NCBI GenBank assembly: GCA_002724185.1
Contig: PBOB01000060.1
Location: forward strand, 1 to 44,372
Origin: Acidiferrobacteraceae bacterium
GTDB lineage: Bacteria; Pseudomonadota; Gammaproteobacteria; Arenicellales; UBA868
DNA: 44,372 nucleotides
Direction: 5' to 3'
Shown here in pieces: positions 8,728-17,717 of the stretch. The notes under the pieces were generated by a model. The model was not told the DNA's origin and did not search any database. It saw only the letters and a list, made by a program, of their open reading frames with translations. Both the position numbers and the translations under genes were made by a program. Numbering within the stretch: position 1 is the stretch's first letter; each line of letters opens with the position of its first letter.

Positions 8728-9333
8728 TTAGTTTTTAGGCCAAAATAGCTCTAGTCTGGGGTCTCGAATGCGAATTACCTCCTGCTTGTAGATTGTGAAG
8801 CCCGCATTCTGATAGCAAAGAAGTGCCTTAGGGTGATCAAGAGTGCAGGTATTCACACGAATACAATTTGGCTGTTTGCGCCAAGCTACATTTAGGATCC
8901 AATTGAGAAATCTAGAGCCAATTCCATGGCCAATGAATTGCTCTATCAGTCCGAAGTATGCAAGCTCAACTATAGATCCGCTACGATGATCCAATTCAGC
9001 ATATCCTGCTGGTACGCCATCAATATAGACAACATAAATTGCAACAGCTGGATCTTCAATGATTGATAGCAGTTTTTCGTCGGTCATAGCACAACGCTCA
9101 TACCAGAGCCAAGGTCGTCCCACTTGCTGATATAAATAACGATAAAAGGCGGCGCCAGGTTTTTTTGCTTCTAATATCATTAGATCGTCACCAACTGTAG
9201 TTGGAGTATCTTTATCTAAAGGCACAATCATTTCTAGGTAAGTAACTTTCACCTCAAGGATTCCATTCTTTGGTGGAGGGTTTTCTGTCACTTGGTTGGG
9301 CGGATTATTGTTCGTTATCTTGGGAATTTTCAT
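8728..9333 (-). CDS. GNAT family N-acetyltransferase
   Basis: Acetyl-CoA-dependent acyltransferase fold; substrate unknown. The acetyl-CoA loop reads IGHGIGSRFLNW near residue 138, after the central strands (YIDGVPAGYAEL, GSIVELAYFGL). The C-terminal part RVNTCTLDHPKALLCYQNAGF is typical. An N-terminal run rich in Pro and Asn precedes the conserved start VTYLEM; a GTG at 9252 would begin the protein there at 174 residues and may be the real start. The ATG at 9333 has no clear ribosome-binding site. The gene lies 42 bases downstream of the flippase-like gene on the same strand. Confidence 0.85.
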   Translation of the reverse strand: MKIPKITNNNPPNQVTENPPPKNGILEVKVTYLEMIVPLDKDTPTTVGDDLMILEAKKPGAAFYRYLYQQVGRPWLWYERCAMTDEKLLSIIEDPAVAIYVVYIDGVPAGYAELDHRSGSIVELAYFGLIEQFIGHGIGSRFLNWILNVAWRKQPNCIRVNTCTLDHPKALLCYQNAGFTIYKQEVIRIRDPRLELFWPKN

Positions 9334-9375
9334 CAATTTTATTCAATGCGTAGTTTTGTTAATTGTTGTGTATCT

Positions 9376-10527
9376 TTATATTTTTTTATAGCGATACATT
9401 AGTAAAAAGATACCCCCCATAAGTGACCAGGCAGCAACATGCGTTCGATGTAAAACTGATAGTACAACACCTCTTGTTCTCATTATCTGTTCAGCTGTTG
9501 GTACGTCAGCAAACGTAATAGCTCCAAACTTGCCAACTAGTGTACCGTAAACAGCTTCACCCACCCCCCATCCACCAGGAAAGAGAGGAACTGCTTGAAC
9601 TATGCTAGCGATAGGTACAATGAAATAGTAATCAACGAGGCTAAGTCCGATTTCAAGAGACAGATCCATCAAAAAAAAGCTGGCAACATATATCCCATAA
9701 GTCAGTGGGCTAATCAGTATCCATACGATGATTCCACGCAAATGCGATCTATATTGAAGTAGGGCCAAATCTATTTCACTGGCAAGAGCCCTTAATCGCG
9801 TAGGCAGCCAGGCTATAAGTTTTTCTATATTTAGTGATGAACGAAGAGTTTTTGCTAACAACAAACTACATATAATAATTGTTGCAACTGCTAAGCCCCA
9901 GACAGCGTATACAAAAACTGGAAATCTATCAAAAACAGCTATGCTTGCTATACAGCCTACTAAGAGCAGAGAGAGAAGACCTATAATTCGATCAACAATC
10001 ACAGTGACTACCGCTTGTATTTTTTCCGTCCTACAGTGCTGGGCAATGTAAACTCCTTTGACGATATCACCACCTGTAGTTCCGGGTACAATATTGTTGA
10101 AGAAGAAGCCGATCCATGCGAATCGTTGCGCTTCTAAGAATCCAACGTTGAGATTATTTGCGCGAAGAAGCCACCACCACCGGCAATTAGCGATGATTGC
10201 AAATGCTAAAAAGCAGATAGCACCTAAAATAAAGTTTATCGGATCTAGATTGGTAAAATAGGTTAGAAAGCCTGGTTGGATGATTTTTTGGCTACCATCA
10301 GACTCAATCTGCTGTCCAACTGTGATTGGATTTGCAGAGTTATTTCGAATGAAGTCGACGCTTTCACCACTCCAGGAGCCAATAATCTCGCCCTCCACCG
10401 TGGATATGACATTGCCGTCTTTTGATATGACTGAGTAGCTATCCTGCCAGTTTATAGCATTAAATACTACAAGAAATATGATCGCTACGATTGCAATCTT
10501 TAAGAGAAAAGTTAAGCGATGCTTCAT
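9376..10527 (-). CDS. Flippase-like membrane protein (LPG synthase TM / UPF0104 family)
   Basis: Integral membrane protein of the family containing the transmembrane part of lysylphosphatidylglycerol synthase and AglD-like proteins. The 383 residues include an N-terminal anchor (about 7-24), a soluble loop of about 70 residues and then some seven hydrophobic segments. Family marks are RWWWLLRANNL near 111, the segment FFFNNIVPGTTGGDIVKG with its GGDxxK core near 145, and GGWGVGEA near 320. No MprF-type aminoacyl-transfer domain is present, so lipid aminoacylation is unlikely. Relatives are thought to act on lipid or glycan carriers. It is divergent from the FAD oxidase gene. Confidence 0.85.
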   Translation of the reverse strand: MKHRLTFLLKIAIVAIIFLVVFNAINWQDSYSVISKDGNVISTVEGEIIGSWSGESVDFIRNNSANPITVGQQIESDGSQKIIQPGFLTYFTNLDPINFILGAICFLAFAIIANCRWWWLLRANNLNVGFLEAQRFAWIGFFFNNIVPGTTGGDIVKGVYIAQHCRTEKIQAVVTVIVDRIIGLLSLLLVGCIASIAVFDRFPVFVYAVWGLAVATIIICSLLLAKTLRSSLNIEKLIAWLPTRLRALASEIDLALLQYRSHLRGIIVWILISPLTYGIYVASFFLMDLSLEIGLSLVDYYFIVPIASIVQAVPLFPGGWGVGEAVYGTLVGKFGAITFADVPTAEQIMRTRGVVLSVLHRTHVAAWSLMGGIFLLMYRYKKI

Positions 10528-10695
10528 AAGTTGCTTGCGCTATGAGCTTAGGCGGTGCTCCGTTAGAATAAGACTTATTAGTTATGTCTATATTTCGGCA
10601 GTCCAAGACTAGGCATTTTAGCGTTTAATGGCGATTAGAACGAGTTACTTCTTTCATGGAGTTAGTAAAGTGAAATATAAGGGAGAACATCGGAA

Positions 10696-12018
10696 TTGAC
10701 CTCTAATGAAGCAAATGGCGTTCAGAAACTGCCAAAGTCAGCAGAAGTAGTGATTGTTGGTGGCGGCATTATTGGCGTTACGGCCAGCTTAAGTCTTGCT
10801 GAGCGCGGCATTCCAGTTGTTCTTGTGGAGAAAGGGGTTGTGGCAGGGGAGCAATCTTCTCGTAATTGGGGCTGGTGCAGACAGCAGGGTCGTGACCCAC
10901 GAGAACTGCCTCTCATGATTGAGTCATTGCGTGCTTGGAAAGGTATGAGTCACCGAATAGGTATAGATACAGGCTTTAATCAGAGCGGTGTTGTTTATCT
11001 TGCCAGAACGATATCGGAAATGGAGGCGCATGATGCTTGGCTTGAAAACGCAAGACGTTACGAAATTGATTCACAATTAATAAGTGGGCGTGAGCTTGAC
11101 AGTCTGTTGCCTGGTAGTTCCGATGCTTATATAGGCGCATTGTTTACAAAGTCAGATGGACGAGCTGAGCCAGCCATAGCAGTTCCTGCTATGGCGCGCA
11201 AAGCACGACAATTGGGAGCAATCATTGTGGAGAATACCGCTGCTCGGGGCGTCGAAACGCATGGTGGCTCCGTTAGCAGTATTGTTACCGAAAGAGGAGT
11301 GATAAGTTGTAATAGCGTCCTTCTTGCAGGTGGAATTTGGTCGCGTCTTTTCTGCAGACCACTGGGGATTGATTTACCACAGCTTAAGATTCTATCTTCG
11401 GTTCTTCGCACTCACCCCATTAAGGGTTGTCCAGAGGTATCTACTAGCGGGCATGGTTTCTCGTTTCGAAAGCGACTTGATGGTGGTTACACAATCGCTC
11501 ATGGCAGCACAATCAACTATGAAATAGTTCCAGATTCATTTCGATTCTTCCAGCAGTTCTTTAAACTTGCATGGCAAGCAAGAAGGGAGCTTCGACCACG
11601 TCTGTCGAGGCGCTTTGTAGTTGAATGGGAATTACCAAGATCCTGGGCCCTAGATCGGCCAGGACCATTTGAACAAATACGAATTATGGATCCCACCCCA
11701 ATGTTGTCAGAACTCAATCAGGCTATGCAGAACTTAGTATCAACATATCCGTCATTTCGCGATGCTCAAATTGCTGCAAAGTGGGCTGGGTATATTGATG
11801 TCGTGCCGGATGCAGTGCCGATTATTTCCCCTGTATCGTCTCCAAGCGGGCTCTACTTGGCTACCGGATTCTCAGGCCATGGCTTTGGCATAGGCCCGGG
11901 AGCGGGCGAACTTGCAGTAGACCTAATTACAGGTTCTTCTCCTAGAGTAGACCCACAACCATTTGTTATATCAAGGTTTTTTGACCGGTCTGGTGTTGGC
12001 CCTGTGGCTGGAATATGA
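10696..12018 (+). CDS. FAD-dependent oxidoreductase, DAO (D-amino acid oxidase) fold
   Basis: Flavoprotein of the DAO/DadA/GlpO superfamily that probably oxidises an amine or amino acid substrate. The dinucleotide-binding start VVIVGGGIIGVTASLSLAERG lies near residue 19 and is followed by an acidic residue in VLVEKG. SSRNWGWCRQQGRD near 55 marks a subfamily of DadA-like oxidases. The C-terminal FAD segment GLYLATGFSGHGFGIGPGAGEL is near 384. The 440-residue length is typical. It starts with TTG at 10696, with GGGAGA about ten bases upstream. A short hairpin with a T-run at 12104-12123 lies between it and the ferredoxin gene, so the two are probably separate units. Substrate not determined. 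Confidence 0.88.
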   Translation: MTSNEANGVQKLPKSAEVVIVGGGIIGVTASLSLAERGIPVVLVEKGVVAGEQSSRNWGWCRQQGRDPRELPLMIESLRAWKGMSHRIGIDTGFNQSGVVYLARTISEMEAHDAWLENARRYEIDSQLISGRELDSLLPGSSDAYIGALFTKSDGRAEPAIAVPAMARKARQLGAIIVENTAARGVETHGGSVSSIVTERGVISCNSVLLAGGIWSRLFCRPLGIDLPQLKILSSVLRTHPIKGCPEVSTSGHGFSFRKRLDGGYTIAHGSTINYEIVPDSFRFFQQFFKLAWQARRELRPRLSRRFVVEWELPRSWALDRPGPFEQIRIMDPTPMLSELNQAMQNLVSTYPSFRDAQIAAKWAGYIDVVPDAVPIISPVSSPSGLYLATGFSGHGFGIGPGAGELAVDLITGSSPRVDPQPFVISRFFDRSGVGPVAGI

Positions 12019-12103
12019 TCAACATATAGGCACTGATCGTTTGGCGACCGCATTCTTTCAACCTCAGGAATTTTTCAGATCTCTACCACGACGTATAATA
12101 TAG

Positions 12104-12123
12104 GCTGCCTAGCAGCATTTTTT
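12104..12123 (+). terminator. Short intrinsic terminator candidate
   Basis: GCTGC (12104-12108), loop CTA and GCAGC (12112-12116) form a 5-bp stem followed by ATTTTTT. It could end transcription of the FAD oxidase. A TATAAT at 12094-12099 lies just before it, without a recognisable -35 element. The rest of the 160-base gap holds a GGCAAA/TTTGC mini-dyad and the strong AAGGGGGAT Shine-Dalgarno sequence of the next gene. Confidence 0.45.
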
Positions 12124-12178
12124 CGGGTTCGGCAAATGTATCTTTGCGAGCCAACGACGATTACTAAGGGGGATAACA

Positions 12179-12652
12179 ATGGAGAAATCTCTCCATATTG
12201 ACGCTGATAAGTGTACTGGATGCTTGCAATGTGAGCTAGCGTGCTCGTTCGAAAACGACGGTGTATTTAATCCTTCTAAATCAAGAATCAAGGTATTTGA
12301 ATTCGAGCATGGTCGGCATACGGTACCATATACGTGCACCCAGTGTGCTGAAGCTTGGTGCATGCAGGCATGTCCAGTAGATGCTATTGTTCTTAATCTT
12401 GCTACTGGCGCTAAAGATGTGCTTAGTGACCGGTGTGTAGGTTGTAAGGTATGCACTATCGCGTGCCCTTTTGGTACGATCAATTACGATAAAGATTCGG
12501 GCAAAGTTGTGAAGTGTGATTTATGTGGTGGCAATCCGGCTTGTGCTGCAGCATGCCCTACTGAGGCAATCACTTTCATTGATAGTGATTCAACCGGCTA
12601 CGATAGGATGCGGCAGTGGGCTGGACAGACAGGCACTATTGTGTCTGTATAG
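12179..12652 (+). CDS. Polyferredoxin, AorA-like Fe-S electron-transfer subunit
   Basis: Soluble 157-residue iron-sulfur protein with 16 Cys arranged for four [4Fe-4S] clusters. C12, C15, C18 and C22 open the series; then come CTQC..CMQACP near 60, CVGCKVCTIACP near 92 and CDLCGGNPACAAACP near 115. Size and layout match the small electron-transfer subunit of AorABC-type tungsten aldehyde oxidoreductase and also HycB/CooF-type proteins. The next gene encodes an AorC-like flavoprotein of matching size, which favours the Aor reading. The catalytic AorB-type gene, expected next to these, is missing; only 84 bases separate the two genes. The ATG follows a strong AAGGGGGAT ribosome-binding site. 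Confidence 0.85.
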   Translation: MEKSLHIDADKCTGCLQCELACSFENDGVFNPSKSRIKVFEFEHGRHTVPYTCTQCAEAWCMQACPVDAIVLNLATGAKDVLSDRCVGCKVCTIACPFGTINYDKDSGKVVKCDLCGGNPACAAACPTEAITFIDSDSTGYDRMRQWAGQTGTIVSV

Positions 12653-12736
12653 AGGTATCAAGTGCTATACGTTTTTAGGTCATATTTGTGTTATGCGTAG
12701 CACCACTTACCCACGTCTCTGAGGAGAGCTTAACTG

Positions 12737-14011
12737 ATGCGTCACTTAATAATTGGTGCGGGCCCAGCTGGCGTTGTTGCGGCTGAAACGTTGCGACAAT
12801 TGGATTCGAGTTCAGATATCTTACTTATTGGAGATGAATCGGAACCTCCCTATTCAAGAATGGCAATACCATATCTTTTGAGAGGGCGTATTGGTGAGGA
12901 GGGTACTTATCTACGAAAGTCGGCACGCTACTTTGAAGAAAGAAGAATCGAAATTCTGCAAGAACGTGTTAGTACAATTTCAACAGATAATAGGTCTGTT
13001 AGGCTCGAGTCTGGTAATGTTGAAGCTTACGATCGACTTCTTATTGCAACTGGCTCAAGCCCTACTTCACCGCCAATTGACGGTGTTGATTTGCCAGGGG
13101 TTCACTCATGCTGGACTTTAGAAGATGCGAGGTCTATAGCAGCACGCTCATCGTCAGGATCTAAAGTAGTCCTAATGGGTGCAGGTTTTATTGGATGTAT
13201 TATCCTAGAGGCATTGGCCTCTTGCGGCGTTGATCTAACAGTAGTGGAGCTTGAAAATCGAATGGTGCCACGCATGATGAATCAAGTGTCAGGTGGTTTG
13301 ATTAAGAGTTGGTGTGAAAGGCGCGGAGTTACCGTCCTGACTGATACCCGAGTTGAAGGTATAGCAAGCAAAGATTCGCAGCTTATGGTTTCTTTGTCGG
13401 AAGGAGAGGAGATCTTAGCTGATCTTGTCATCAATGCAACTGGTGTACGCCCCAATACTAGTTTTCTGGAGAAGTCAGGAATCGAAGTTGATCATGGAAT
13501 CTTGGTTGACCAGAATCTAAGAACAACGTGCAAGGATATTTTTGCCGCAGGCGATGTTTGCCAGGGCCGTGATTTTTCAACGGGCGATTACACTGTCCAA
13601 GCTATACAGCCAACTGCCGTGGAGCATGGCAAAGTTGCAGCATCTAACATGACTGATGGGCAAGAAGTTATCCACCGTGGATGTCTTAATATGAATATAC
13701 TTGATACGATGGGCCTGGTTTCAACATCCTTTGGCGCTTGGGAGGGGATTGATGGCGGCCAGTCTGTTGAATGCTCAGATTTAGCTAGATTTCGTTATCT
13801 CGATCTACAGTTCGATGGTGATGTTCTGGTTGGTGCGAATGCTTTGGGATTGACTGAACACATTGGCGTGATTCGTGGATTGATTCAAACAAGACTTAGG
13901 TTGGGTGTTTGGAAGGAACGGCTTATGGATAATCCTTTGCAGTTAATGGAAGCATATGTTGCCGTGGCGCATGGTGTAAGCGATGGTAGAAAGCCAACCA
14001 CATCAAGTTAG
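12737..14011 (+). CDS. NAD(P)/FAD-dependent oxidoreductase, AorC-like
   Basis: Pyridine-nucleotide disulfide reductase fold without a redox-active disulfide. Two Rossmann motifs are visible: an FAD site at the N-terminus (IIGAGPAGVVAAETL) and an NAD(P) site near residue 147 (VVLMGAGFIGCIILEAL). A second FAD signature reads IFAAGDV near 268. The length, 424 residues or about 45 kDa, matches the FAD subunit of AorABC. Together with the preceding polyferredoxin it would pass electrons between NAD(P)H and an Fe-S/Mo or Fe-S/W enzyme; that partner is not in the window. moaA overlaps its 3' end by 29 bases, implying co-translation and a link with pterin cofactor synthesis. Confidence 0.85.
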   Translation: MRHLIIGAGPAGVVAAETLRQLDSSSDILLIGDESEPPYSRMAIPYLLRGRIGEEGTYLRKSARYFEERRIEILQERVSTISTDNRSVRLESGNVEAYDRLLIATGSSPTSPPIDGVDLPGVHSCWTLEDARSIAARSSSGSKVVLMGAGFIGCIILEALASCGVDLTVVELENRMVPRMMNQVSGGLIKSWCERRGVTVLTDTRVEGIASKDSQLMVSLSEGEEILADLVINATGVRPNTSFLEKSGIEVDHGILVDQNLRTTCKDIFAAGDVCQGRDFSTGDYTVQAIQPTAVEHGKVAASNMTDGQEVIHRGCLNMNILDTMGLVSTSFGAWEGIDGGQSVECSDLARFRYLDLQFDGDVLVGANALGLTEHIGVIRGLIQTRLRLGVWKERLMDNPLQLMEAYVAVAHGVSDGRKPTTSS

Positions 14012-15020
14012 GGATAAATTTAATCGGCCGATACGAGATCTTCGGATCTCAGTTACGGACCGTTGCAATTTTCGTTGTGTTTATTGCATGCCCCGCGAAG
14101 TTTTTGGCCCTGGTTATGCCTTCGTGCCCCGTAGTGAGTTGCTGCGTCTGGAGGAAATTCATCGGGTAGCTCGGATTTTTGTACAGGAGGGTGTAACTAA
14201 GATTCGGATTACCGGCGGGGAGCCACTAATTCGTCGCGACCTAGAGCAGCTAATTGAGATGATTTCTGGAATAGATGGCATACGCGATCTCAGCATGACA
14301 ACTAATGCGTCAATGTTGACTTTGGAAAGAGCTAGGTCACTCTATGGTGCTGGGTTAGCACGAATCAATATTAGTTTAGATGCGTTGGATCAAGAAACTT
14401 TTCAGGAGATAAATGATGTTAAATTTCCGGTTAGTGATGTTCTAAGTGGAATTGACAATGCTCTAGCTACTGGTTTCAGCAATGTAAAAATCAACTCTGT
14501 AATTCGCAAGGGATCTAATGACCACAGCATTCTCGATTTAGCAAGACATTTTAGAGGTAGTGGCGCGACCCTTCGGTTCATTGAGTTTATGGATGTTGGT
14601 TCTACAAACCAGTGGCAGCGCGAGCAAGTAATGCCAGCGTCTAAAATGATAGATATAATCAAAACGGAATTTCCGATAGCGCCGGTATCTCCAAATTACG
14701 AGGGTGAGGTAGCGAAGCGCTGGAGATATCTGGACGGTTCAGGAGAGATTGGATTCATTACATCAGTAACGCAGCCATTTTGCAGGGATTGCAGTCGGGC
14801 GAGAATCTCAGCTGTTGGCAAAATTTATACTTGCCTGTTTGCTAGCAATGGCCATGACTTGAAAGACTTGATTCGAGAGGGCGCCAGTGATGCAGTTTTG
14901 GCGAGGTTTGTCCGTGAAATTTGGAGCAATCGCATTGATCGGTACTCGGAACTTAGGAGCGATGCGTCCTTGACTAGGGACAGCGCTGCGCGCATTGAAA
15001 TGTCATATATCGGTGGTTAA
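13983..15020 (+). CDS. moaA: GTP 3',8-cyclase (molybdenum cofactor biosynthesis)
   Basis: Radical-SAM enzyme that makes 3',8-cyclo-GTP, the first step of molybdopterin synthesis. The N-terminal SAM cluster reads C28-N-F-R-C32-V-Y-C35, followed by RITGGEPLIR near 78. The C-terminal GTP-binding cluster is CRDC..(13 residues)..C within the segment from about 252. The chain ends in the diagnostic Gly-Gly (SYIGG). Length 345. The ATG at 13983 lies within the previous gene, consistent with coupling. No other moa or moe genes are present. Likely users are a molybdo- or tungsto-enzyme partnering the upstream pair, and the molybdopterin oxidoreductase near 31 kb. Confidence 0.95.
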   Translation: MVESQPHQVRDKFNRPIRDLRISVTDRCNFRCVYCMPREVFGPGYAFVPRSELLRLEEIHRVARIFVQEGVTKIRITGGEPLIRRDLEQLIEMISGIDGIRDLSMTTNASMLTLERARSLYGAGLARINISLDALDQETFQEINDVKFPVSDVLSGIDNALATGFSNVKINSVIRKGSNDHSILDLARHFRGSGATLRFIEFMDVGSTNQWQREQVMPASKMIDIIKTEFPIAPVSPNYEGEVAKRWRYLDGSGEIGFITSVTQPFCRDCSRARISAVGKIYTCLFASNGHDLKDLIREGASDAVLARFVREIWSNRIDRYSELRSDASLTRDSAARIEMSYIGG

Positions 15021-15059
15021 ATTAGAGCTGGGCATAGCATTGATCAATCAGGAAAAGAC

Positions 15060-15860
15060 ATGATAAGGATTGCTATCGCGGGAGCTGCTGGCCGGATGGG
15101 TCAAGCACTCGTTCGGACTGTACTCCTCGCCGATGATGTCGAGCTTACACACGCTTTTGAAATAAAAGAAAATGAGTTTATTGGCTCCGATGTAGGAATA
15201 GTCGCTGGTATTGGTAACGTTGGTATTCCTTTATCTGATAGTGTTTCTAAAGGAGATTTTGACGTGCTAATCGATTTTACTATGCCAGCTTCAACCACTA
15301 CTAACGTTGCCCATTGTAAGTCTCATGACCAAAGCATAGTTATAGGGACTACTGGATTTGACGAAAAAGACCAAGAAAAGATTAGTGCAGCAGCCATGAA
15401 CATCCCAATTGTTCAAGCACCTAATATGAGTGTTGGAGTTAATCTAGCATTAGAACTCCTTGATTTAGCAGCGCGCACTTTTGGAGACAGTGTTGATATT
15501 GAGATTGTTGAAGCCCATCATAGTGAGAAAGTAGATTCGCCCTCCGGTACTGCTCTGCGTATGGGCCAAGTCGTTGCTAATGCATTGGATCTCGATCTAT
15601 CAAAAGACGGCGTTTATGCTCGTCATGGCCAGGTTGGTCGGAGGAAATCTAATACTATTGGATTCTCTGCAGTGAGGGCTGGCGACATTGTAGGCGAACA
15701 TAGTGTGTGGTTCGTTGGTAGTGGTGAGCGAATTGAGATTAATCATAAGGCTGCTAGTAGATCGATATATGCAACCGGTGCGGTGCGTGCCGCAAAATGG
15801 CTTGTTGATAAGCCTAATGGTTTGTATGACATGCAGAATGTTCTTGGTTTTAAGGACTAA
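15060..15860 (+). CDS. dapB: 4-hydroxy-tetrahydrodipicolinate reductase
   Basis: Reduces hydroxy-tetrahydrodipicolinate with NAD(P)H in the diaminopimelate/lysine pathway. The N-terminal Rossmann motif is IAIAGAAGRMGQ (residues 4-15), the cofactor loop includes DFTMPAST and GTTGF near 95, and the catalytic signature EAHHSEKVDSPSGTA starts near residue 151. The 266-residue length is typical. The ATG follows an AGGAAAAG ribosome-binding site, 39 bases after moaA. In many gammaproteobacteria carA and carB lie between dapB and greA; here greA follows directly. Confidence 0.97.
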   Translation: MIRIAIAGAAGRMGQALVRTVLLADDVELTHAFEIKENEFIGSDVGIVAGIGNVGIPLSDSVSKGDFDVLIDFTMPASTTTNVAHCKSHDQSIVIGTTGFDEKDQEKISAAAMNIPIVQAPNMSVGVNLALELLDLAARTFGDSVDIEIVEAHHSEKVDSPSGTALRMGQVVANALDLDLSKDGVYARHGQVGRRKSNTIGFSAVRAGDIVGEHSVWFVGSGERIEINHKAASRSIYATGAVRAAKWLVDKPNGLYDMQNVLGFKD

Positions 15861-15886
15861 TGAAGGAATGATGAGGTAATAATGCC

Positions 15887-16375
15887 GTGGATAGGGTTTT
15901 ATTGACCGTGACTGGTTCAAAAAGATTGTGGGATGAGCTTAGTCGACTAAAAAAGCAAGAGCGCCCCCGCATTATTGATGCTATAGCAGAAGCACGGGCG
16001 CACGGTGATCTTTCAGAGAACGCTGAGTATCACGCAGCTCGTGAGCAGCAATCATTCATCGAAGGGCGAATTCGTGAGTTAGAGGTCAAGCTGGCCCGGG
16101 CAGAAATTATCGATCCTAAAGACCTAAATGTTGTCAACAAAGTTGTGTTTGGGTCATGGGTCGATTTGTGGGAAGATGACGGTAATCGCGAAGTGACGTA
16201 TCAAATTGTTGGAGAATTGGAAACAGATGTTGATATGGGTAAGGTTTCAAATAGTTCGCCAATTGCACGGGCGCTGCTCGGAAAGGACGTTGGCGATGAA
16301 GTGGAATTTAGTGCACCTGGCGGCTTGCGTCGGTATGAGATTTTAAGAGTTCGTTACGACGATGATTCTACTTAA
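15887..16375 (+). CDS. greA: Transcription elongation factor GreA
   Basis: Binds the RNA polymerase secondary channel and stimulates cleavage of backtracked transcripts. The N-terminal coiled coil carries the family sequence [23 protein letters not shown] around residues 31-53, including the acidic tip, and the C-terminal FKBP-like domain ends with [16 protein letters not shown]. 162 residues. It starts with GTG at 15887, with GAGGT upstream; the nearby ATG at 15882 is in another frame and stops after seven codons. It lies 26 bases after dapB, so probably in the same transcript. Confidence 0.96.
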   Translation: MDRVLLTVTGSKRLWDELSRLKKQERPRIIDAIAEARAHGDLSENAEYHAAREQQSFIEGRIRELEVKLARAEIIDPKDLNVVNKVVFGSWVDLWEDDGNREVTYQIVGELETDVDMGKVSNSSPIARALLGKDVGDEVEFSAPGGLRRYEILRVRYDDDST

Positions 16376-16433
16376 AGTAATGAGAATTTGTTAAGTGATC
16401 TTGTTGTTATTCGAGTGTGAAATTTCTATATCC

Positions 16434-17717
16434 CTAATTGGTAGTTAGCTTATCTGGGCCTATGTTGTAATTTTCATCGACTTCTACATTTGGGTTGAGT
16501 TCAGAAGCCATAGCTTGAGTAGGTGATCCTGCCATAACCACAAACTTTTCTTTGTCGACGGTAGCTGCCCAGTGTCGCACCCGCATCCGCCATATAATGA
16601 TACTAGTTAATGTTATAAGCGCTAGCAATGCTAAAATAAACAGCCCGCCATAGCCAAAGATTGAAATGGAGGTGGAGGTGGCAAGTGGTCCAACAATTGC
16701 ACCAATGCCAAATGCAAAAACAAATCCTGCTGTGCTGGAAACTATATCATCTTTGCTAAGATAATCATTAGCGTAAGCGACACTGATGGGATAGATAGTT
16801 GATATTAATCCTCCGAAGAGGCCTATCGTAATATAGAGAGATAGTGTTCCAAATGGCGCTCCAAATACCAGGAGTGATGCGGGCAATACGGCGGTGATGC
16901 TAACAGCAAGAAGAACGGTGCGTCGGTCAAATGCGTCAGAAAGCCGACCGATGGGTAATTGAAGTATAAAACCACCAATTACAATAGCACTCATAAAAAT
17001 AGCGATTTGATCTATTCCAAGCCCAAGGTCTCTGCTGTAGATAGGCCCAAAAGCCCATAGCGAGCCAATTAGCACTCCCCCGAGGAAGCAGCCTGCGGCT
17101 GCTGTAGGCGATGTTGTAAAAAGCTTATTGAAGTTTAGTCGCGCTCGTTCAACTGGTTCTGGGTTTGTTGCTCTGGTGAGTGAGACAGGCACAATTGCAA
17201 GACAAAGCAATATTCCACAAAAAAGAAAAACTTGAACATCTATGGGATCGCCTAGTTGAATAGATAGTTGTCCAACAGCTGATGCGAAGTAACCAACCAT
17301 TATGTATAGCGACAGTAACACACCGCGTGTTTGATTAGTCGCTCTATTGTTCAGCCAGCTTTCCTGTACAACAAAACAACCAGCTATACTGGCACCCATG
17401 ATCATCCGAAAAACTACCCACGCCCATGGTTCAACAATAAGCAGAAAGGAAAGTATCGTAGCAGCAGCAATAGCAGCAAATACTGCAAAGCTTCGGATAT
17501 GGCCAGCTCGATTAATTATTGGCCCAGCTTGAAGCGTGCCAATTGCGAATCCAATGAAATAGGCGGATGTCATAAAGCCTATGATGCTATTAGGGTAGCC
17601 TTCGATGTCAGCCCTAAGAGCGACAAGCGTAGCAAATAAACTATTGCCCATCATAACCAGCATAACTGACAGCATCAAGCTGTAGAGAGTACGGATAATC
17701 TGAAGAGCGCTTTTCAA
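16434..17717 (-). CDS. MFS transporter, YcaD-like
   Basis: Twelve-helix major facilitator of the inner membrane, 427 residues. The loop after helix 2 reads GPIINRAGHIRSF and the equivalent in the second half is GRLSDAFDRRT, the two half-motifs of the superfamily. The overall pattern resembles E. coli YcaD (SAYFIGFAIGTL, VVQESWLNN, GSLWAFGPIY). The C-terminus extends about 50 residues into the cytoplasm. It starts with TTG at 17717, preceded on its strand by AGGAACAGG. It is convergent with greA and divergent from the EAL gene. Substrate unknown. Confidence 0.88.
   Translation of the reverse strand: MKSALQIIRTLYSLMLSVMLVMMGNSLFATLVALRADIEGYPNSIIGFMTSAYFIGFAIGTLQAGPIINRAGHIRSFAVFAAIAAATILSFLLIVEPWAWVVFRMIMGASIAGCFVVQESWLNNRATNQTRGVLLSLYIMVGYFASAVGQLSIQLGDPIDVQVFLFCGILLCLAIVPVSLTRATNPEPVERARLNFNKLFTTSPTAAAGCFLGGVLIGSLWAFGPIYSRDLGLGIDQIAIFMSAIVIGGFILQLPIGRLSDAFDRRTVLLAVSITAVLPASLLVFGAPFGTLSLYITIGLFGGLISTIYPISVAYANDYLSKDDIVSSTAGFVFAFGIGAIVGPLATSTSISIFGYGGLFILALLALITLTSIIIWRMRVRHWAATVDKEKFVVMAGSPTQAMASELNPNVEVDENYNIGPDKLTTN

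Noticed and set aside
8697-8740. Bidirectional terminator at the parE/GNAT junction
   Set aside because: GCC-A-run and T-run-GGC can pair only with bulges and a long loop that extends into the GNAT coding end; not convincing.
10567-10579. Dyad AATAAG-A-CTTATT between the flippase-like and FAD oxidase genes as an operator
   Set aside because: It is a perfect 6-1-6 dyad, but there are no clear promoter elements around it and no second copy; too weak to report as a site.
12662-12703. GTGCTA/TAGCAC inverted repeat between the polyferredoxin and FAD genes as an aorB remnant or operator
   Set aside because: The 30-base loop and 6-base arms are easily met by chance, and the gap shows no residual coding similarity to a catalytic subunit.
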